Below, in pieces: positions 58,565 to 64,000 of a stretch of DNA of 64,000 nt (positions are counted from its first letter, which is position 1; the number at the start of each line of letters is the position of its first letter). The stretch spans positions 1 to 64,000 of the forward strand of contig JACCGJ010025963.1 of assembly GCA_013407085.1 (NCBI GenBank), read 5' to 3'. This stretch comes from Atriophallophorus winterbourni (Eukaryota; Platyhelminthes; Trematoda; Plagiorchiida; Microphallidae). The notes below the pieces were generated by a model. It searched no databases and was not told the origin of the DNA. It saw only the letters and a program-made list of their open reading frames with translations. Made by a program: the position numbers and the translations under genes.

Positions 58565-58740
58565 TGTTGGCACGAGAGCGAAGTGACAACCGGGACAGAT
58601 ATGTTTTAGGTTCGTTGTGGTTGTTTTATTTGCCCATATAAGACAGGCGGGTGTTTTTTTGTTATTTTTCTTGTGCATATTAAACGCGCTTCTCTTGTGT
58701 TGTGGAACTCCTGAGTGAACGCAGTTGACTGTGGAATGGC
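58565..58740 (+). repeat. LTR-like dispersed repeat, copy 4
   Basis: Starts TGTTGGCACGAGAGCG, contains atataagacaggcgggtg (TATA-like), attaaacgcgcttctcttgtg, and is followed by tggctgacctcag (primer-binding-site-like). Compared with copy 2 it lacks about 15 bp near the start. The sequence beyond (58741-59040) shows no motif; the antisense frame of 170 codons over this region is not supported. Confidence 0.5.
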
Positions 58741-59044
58741 TGACCTCAGAAACGAATAAGGTGCAATTTTCAAGTGGCTGTGAAAGGCGAAGGAGGTTAT
58801 TTTCGGACAGATGAAACAGAAATGATGTGATAATTGGCCAGATATTCGCCAAATGCCACTTTTTGATCTGAAATGATATGACGCAATCATTTCCGGCCTC
58901 AATCCCAGCTGCTTTAATAGGATTAACTTCCAATCGAGTGTCATGAAGAACTGGATTAACAAAGAAATTGACGTTGGGGCCGGAAAGATAATTTGACCTC
59001 GATTGGCCTGAACTAAATATGTGGTTCATGTGCATCAACCACTT

Positions 59045-59145
59045 GCTTTACTTTTACTTTTGTGCGACTATCTCCTCCTGGAGGATAAGTCGGCTTCAAT
59101 GAATATTCTTGGAAATTTGGGTACAAAGCGGCGTCCCCAGCACCA
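59045..59145 (-). repeat. 3' end of a second non-autonomous RTE derivative
   Basis: Minus strand: ggggacgccgctttgt, attgaagccgact, the hairpin at 59066-59091 (GACT/AGTC outer, TCCTC/GAGGA inner) and gcacaaaagtaaaagtaaag. Nearly identical to 55290-55400 over this length, 5' truncated. Confidence 0.75.
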
Positions 59146-59149
59146 CAAT

Positions 59150-60435
59150 CACGCATCAGCCACAAAACTTACCATAAGCTTAAGCATTCCAAAATTAAAA
59201 GCAAAAACATCCAGCAAAGCGCTTCAAATAACGATAATACGTACGTAGACAGAGGTTCTCGCAAGTTTTCAAACTCTGAATAGAAATCATTCAAACACCT
59301 GAGCAACATTCATGTCTATTATCTGGGCTGGATCGTAAGCACTTACAGAAACAAAAATATCAAATGGGTGCAGCGAAAGCCTCTTGCAAGATATGGAGAT
59401 AGGCATTTAATTTAAGGAGACTAACTTTGCATATGAAACGAGCATCCTAAATTTAGTTTAGTTAAATTAGAATTGCGCCTTCTTCATTTTATATGAACAA
59501 CAAATTCAGTCAAAATTGTGCATAGAATGAATCTTTATATTTGCTACTGAAGCTTTCGTCAGAAATTAGAGTATGGTATTGTCAGTCAACTGCAGATCGA
59601 ATTTTATTCTATCCAATAGGCGAGATCAATACTTTAGTGATAAGCGCGTAAATCAACTGCTCAATAGACTAGCATCAAACTTCATCACAATAAGCTGACT
59701 GATTTGCATTAACTTCCGTCGGATGCACGTTGCATGATTTGCCTCACCGAAAATTGTGCAAACGAAACTGTAGAAACGCTAGAACAATTCTACCAAGTTA
59801 AAAACCGCTAATAAATGCAAAACCAGGAGAGGTAAATATTTATGAATATTCTACAATGATCATCAAAATTTCTACTCAGTATAACTTTGATGCAAACTAA
59901 ATTACATGAAAATGCAGTAAGTAAATTTTGGACGCATAATGTTATTCATGCATCGAATTGTTCACGATAAATTTCTCAAACTAGCAATAGCAAATTGAAA
60001 CACACCAATGGAATAGATGCATATATGCAATGGATTAGATCGATAATATGCACCAAATCATGTGTTTGGATTCATACAATAAATAGGTTGCTAATTAGTA
60101 GAATGGAATATACCACCAATGTTACCGCATTTTTCTACGTGCAAGACATTATCGTAAAGATGAAATGAGCGTTACTGTATTCTGGAGGTCGGTAATATTG
60201 AAATATTTCAATACCGGTGACGATACTGGCAAAATAAACAATTACAAATTCAAATAATTGAACATTAGCATAAACAAGATTAGTTTTACTCTTCTTTTTG
60301 ATTGACGACAGAGGGTCAAACCCTTGTAAGCCGCATCTATTTTTATCAGCAACATAGTACAGGAGAACCTCAGTTGAAGAAATCCTATCCAGTGTTGTAC
60401 ATCTTCGCCGTGATTACAGGCAGTACATTATCCAC
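59150..60435. other. AT-rich stretch, nothing recognised
   Basis: No coding or repeat motif supported. Confidence 0.35.
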
Positions 60436-60439
60436 TAGT

Positions 60440-61260
60440 TGATTGAATTGATTCTCAGATCTTACTGCAATAACCTATTCCGAAGGCGCATTCCAGCGGT
60501 TGACAATTCTTGTTGAGAGCGTGAATCCTTGTGTTAGGCGTAGTGTCCTTCGCTTTTGCAGCTTTAGAGCATGGCCACGGTTCTTGAGCCTGCAACGAGA
60601 GGGAAAAACTCGCACAGACCGTAACCATAAACTCCCAGTAATATGCGATGAGTTAGCAGCCCATCGTAGCGCACACGCCGAATACTGAGCGACATGAGGT
60701 TGAGGCGTTGAACTCACTCCAAATAAGGAATTGATTACAATCCTTGTACTCTTTTCGTAGCCCAACTTTGCACTTTTTCCAGCTGGTCACGTTCTCTATT
60801 AGTTTATGGATATGCTGCTGGCAAACCATTTTCAAAAACTGGTCTCACGCATGTGGAATAAAGAATGCGAAACATTTGTGGAGTAATCCCCGAGAACGAC
60901 CGTCTAAAAGCTCATCATGCGGGATTCGCGGCAGCAGCTTTTCTGTCCGTATCCTTCTTGGATTTAAGCGACCGAGTCACAATTGTACCCAGGTCACGTG
61001 CAATATTACAAATTTCAGTTGATGATCCCCGAGGAAGTAGGCACCTTCAGGCGTGCTTTGCCCCAAAAGCATTACTGCGCATTTCTGTCGGTTTAAAGGA
61101 GGCTGTCATTTTACCGTCTAATAAAGCAATTTATCCAATTCGTTGTGGAAAACTGTACTCTCAGCAGAAGAGGTTACTGTACCCTATACTGTCAGATCAT
61201 TGACAAAAAGTAGACAATTCAGATTTGATGAGTGGGGGAGGTTATTGACAAATAATTTAA
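60440..61260 (-). mobile_element. LINE fragment, RT palm to C-terminus
   Basis: Minus strand: LNRQKCAVMLLGQS near 61085, DLGTIVTRSLKSKKDTDRKA near 60980, RILYSTCVRPVFENG, then KVGLRKEYKDCNQFLIWSEF and RLKNRGHALKLQKRR, TLSTRIVNRWNAPSE. These follow the order of the region after the YxDD box in Jockey-superfamily LINEs (RGH-KL ... RVVNLWNSLP). 5' truncated, several frameshifts. Confidence 0.7.
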
Positions 61261-61264
61261 AAAA

Positions 61265-62135
61265 ATCAGAATTTGAAATAATTTTATAAGTAATAATCAG
61301 CGGAATACATGAGCAATTCTAGACTAATCAACGGGGCATGCACTTGCAGATAAATAGTTCAATAGTTTATTACGGTATAAGAAGCTAAGAGCTTGTACAA
61401 ACCGCAGGATAGATTGAGCGATAGTTATGCAGAAATAAGCGTATAACGAATAACTAACAATTTAAACTAATTTTCATTTTCAAAGAAAATTTATGCTTTT
61501 AATGGCTTTCAATTTTTAACAACTTACTTCAAATGTACCACCTCAATACATTAATCCATCGCATATCCACTGGTCAACAATTTAAAAATGTTTTCTATTT
61601 TAGGCTAAAGATCGACCTTCAAAAGTACATTTATTGTATTTTAAATTAAATGAATTGCATAGGTCACATTGAAGCGGAATCCGCCTATTTTTCTTTTTTG
61701 ATATGAGCAATGGCGGTGATAATACAAAAATATGTTGAGATTAATCAATACTCGTTTCTTTGCATTCTCTTCGAAATTCATTGTATTTTGAATGCATAAT
61801 GTATAACTTTGTTCAGTTCAGTTTGCACAGTACAGTGAGTGGCTAATGAGCCAATCGAGCTTTTAAAATTTCTTTCTGTGTAAATCTACACAGATGGAGC
61901 AAAAAATGCCAAAACGTTTTCCGCTTTTGTCCGTTTGAAATCTTCGACGAACACGACGCTAACAGATTATCCGAATTGTATTGTGGAAACATCGTGTTAT
62001 AACCAAGCCTGGAAAAAGAAGATGCAGTTTTTCTTTACGAGCGTGGGGATAAGCCAGCTAAAGAACAATCGTGCATAAAAACAGAAAAATGTAGCATATT
62101 CTAATAACTGGTTTGAACGGGTCATCAACTCTCAG
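61265..62135. other. AT-rich stretch, nothing recognised
   Basis: Includes a small inverted repeat (tgtgtaaatctacaca near 61878) without further context. Confidence 0.3.
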
Positions 62136-62139
62136 AATA

Positions 62140-63369
62140 GATATCTATGCAATGGAGCAATGTGGCATCAAGTGTTCATTACTAGCCTGGTTTGAGGATT
62201 ATCTCCACGACCGTGTCATTCCAGTAAGGGTTGACGGTGCTTTATCAAGACCCATTGCAGTAACGAGTGGGGTGCCGCAGAGATCAGTGCTTGGACCAAT
62301 TCTTTTCCTGATCTAAGTAAACGACTTACCGAAACTTGTTCGCAGCAAAATCTTGTTATTTGCGGATGACATCAAGCTGTGGACACAAGTACGTAATACT
62401 GAGGATTGCAGACAGCTTCAGCTTGACCTTGATGCCTTACAGAACTGGTCAGTTAGAAATGAACTACCTTTCAATGTCAGAAAATGACTGTTGGAAGACA
62501 TTTCGAGTACTCCTACACCCTTGGTTCCCATATTCTTGAAAGTACAAACAAGGAGAAGGACTTGGGTGTGTGGGTGAGCAGCACGTTGGAACCATCGCAT
62601 AATGCCACAGCTGTCCATGAAAAGACGTCGCGAGTACTGCTTCTTCTAAAACGCGTGTTCGGGAGTTTCACGAAGCAAACTGTTCATCGAATAATTAATA
62701 CGTACTTGAGGCCAACCATGGAGTATGCGGTTCAGGCTTGGTCACCCTGGCTACAAAAGGACATCATCCTCTTGCAGAGAATATATCATCGGACCACCAA
62801 GCTCGTACGTGGTTTAAAACATAAACAATACGAAGATCGGATTACATGCCTCAATCTCTTCGACTCTCTGTACCGCCGTCTTAGAGACGACTTGATTCTT
62901 ATGTTCAATATACTTCATACCCACAACCATCCCCTAAATCAACTATTCACACGACTACCACCACGAACAAGCCGGAGTCATAACTACACAGTACGTATTC
63001 CCGACTCGAGGCTGAACTGTCGAAGTGATTTTTATTCTGTACGTGTATGTATTACTTGGAACTCCCTACCCCGTAACGTTGCACATTCACCCAACTTGGA
63101 TAAATTCATGTCGACCAATCCAAACATTGAAACAATATATTCTGCATCATAAAGCTTTCAACCAATGCATCCAAGTAAACTATACATATTTACCGGTTGA
63201 AAACAATTTCTGCTCTGTGTATTTTTACGTGATTCCTGAAATAATCAGTAGGCAACCAAACGCCGTTTTACTACCTATGTTATTGTAATTCGCATATTAT
63301 TCTGTGGTTTTGGTAAAGCTATGTGCTTTTCAGACCATTAAATTGAATTGAATTGAATTGAATTGAATT
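62140..63369 (+). mobile_element. CR1-like LINE element I, 5'-truncated
   Basis: Same family as element E. Begins in the RT: MEQCGIKCSLLAWFEDYL, TSGVPQRSVLGPILFLI then a stop, the FADD box (LLFADDIKLWTQV), frameshift near 62485, then EKDLGVWVSSTLEPSHNA, RVLLLLKRVFGSFTKQTVH, YLRPTMEYAVQAWSPWLQKD and DSRLNCRSDFYSVRVCITWN, ending at 63152. The tail is (ttgaa)n at 63343-63369. Only two or three lesions in 1.2 kb. Confidence 0.88.
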
Positions 63370-63389
63370 ATGCGGAGCTCTGAACAAGT

Positions 63390-64000
63390 TGAACTGTTTG
63401 TTATTGTTGTTGACATCCTTCGGTCGATGTCGACCATAGGTGTACAGCACATTCGCATGAATTTTCATGTTTTAACGGCATTTCGAACGACCTAACAGTT
63501 CAATTTGGGAGGAACATTCTATCTTGCAGCGCTCGCGACGATAGACAGAACTCGGTCGATCCGCGTCAGATGCGCGCCAGCGGCGTAATCTGCTTCCAGC
63601 TGCCAAACGTTTTATCTACGCATCTAGATCTTGCAGACGACGCTTTACACAATGCCTCCAAAGTAGGCGGTTAAGAGCAAGTTCTTTTTAGCTCGTTTAG
63701 TTAATGCCTGGAGCTTTCATATCTCTTTTGCAAAATTCTTGGTACCGCGAGTGCGGTCTACCCAACGGTCGACTTCTTGATTGCAAAACACCATAGAGTA
63801 GATCTTTCTGAATAGAAAGATTTTCCATTCTGTATACGTGGCTAAGCGATCGCAGGCGCTGCTGTCGTATTAGGGTGAACATGCTCTGTAGACCAGCATT
63901 TGAAAGCACTTCAGCATTAGTTAATTTGTCTATCCACAATATGTTGAAGATACGCGGGTTGTGTCGTAGATGTGAAGCATTCAGCTTCGGTTCTTGTCTT
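63390..64000 (-). pseudogene. LINE ORF2 C-terminus, runs off the window edge
   Basis: Minus strand: LNASHLRHNPRIFNILWIDK, LTNAEVLSNAGLQSM, FTLIRQQRLRSLSHVYRMEN, PLGRPHSRYQEFCKRDMKAP, then WRHCVKRRLQDLDA and RRWRASDADRPSSVYR leading to a degraded zinc finger (RERCKIECSS). This is the post-RT region (DK-TN-EVL ... R-LRWLGHV-RM ... GRP-RY) found in many animal LINE ORF2 proteins. The tail near 63400 is caacaacaataac. The RT would lie beyond the window. Confidence 0.75.

Noticed and set aside
58526..59038. 170-codon minus-strand frame
   Set aside because: Antisense to the LTR-like repeat and its flank, with no conserved motif.
1..64000. CRISPR arrays, rRNA and tRNA genes
   Set aside because: No regularly spaced repeats with unique spacers, and no tRNA A/B-box pair with cloverleaf was found; the only regular array is the PLE-derived one at 52624-53830.

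Overview
This is eukaryotic, AT-rich, repeat-dense DNA. It most resembles the genome of a digenean flatworm (trematode, perhaps a schistosomatid). The evidence is a mix of CR1/Jockey-like LINEs with a PHD-like zinc finger in ORF1, a flatworm-style RTE LINE, Penelope-like elements (PLEs) with GIY-YIG endonuclease and hammerhead motifs, a decayed Gypsy-class LTR element, and candidate host exons separated by introns of only 31-40 nt. The species cannot be fixed from sequence alone. No bacterial-type operon, rRNA, tRNA or CRISPR was found. Most coding sequence is retrotransposon debris carrying frameshifts and stops.

Layout. 1-4.2 kb: AT-rich, few repeats, possible host exons near 1.3-1.6 and 3.6-3.8 kb. 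4.2-11.3 kb: a near full-length CR1 (element A, 5149-9978) nested inside the ORF1 of an older CR1. 11.9-20 kb: CR1 and LINE fragments split by a 3.58-kb RTE (14025-17606) with a 10-bp target duplication. 20.2-24.1 kb: a CR1 and another LINE, both minus. 24.1-27.3 kb: a minus PLE with a good hammerhead motif, then a Gypsy RT fragment. 27.4-34.7 kb: three plus-strand CR1 copies (H, F, B). 35-38.3 kb: an inverted second copy of the 13.5-20 kb segment, lacking the RTE. 38.4-42.6 kb: CR1 element E. 43-44.2 kb: a LINE tail, then two candidate host exons. 44.5-48.8 kb: a PLE split by a young CR1 (element D). 48.8-52 kb: CR1 fragments, one with permuted ORF1 modules. 52-57.1 kb: PLE pieces (a tandem array of an RT segment and a palindromic copy), LTR-like repeats and a short non-autonomous RTE derivative. 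57.5-58 kb: three spliced exons of a host gene with a deoxyribosyltransferase-like motif. 58.3-64 kb: LTR-like debris, two more LINE tails and CR1 element I.

How the parts relate. The window is a retrotransposon graveyard with readable stratigraphy: A sits in an older CR1, RTE in a composite LINE segment, D in a PLE, and a small A-tailed insert in another PLE. Probable live machinery elsewhere in the genome would be CR1 (ORF1 nucleic-acid-binding protein plus ORF2 endonuclease/RT), RTE (one ORF, used in trans by the short derivative through a shared 3' hairpin) and PLE (RT plus GIY-YIG, with self-cleaving terminal RNA). The strongest leads are the conserved RTE 3' hairpin with base-pair covariation, the PLE hammerheads whose stem III can only form between two copies, and a shared stop codon in the RT of two diverged PLEs.
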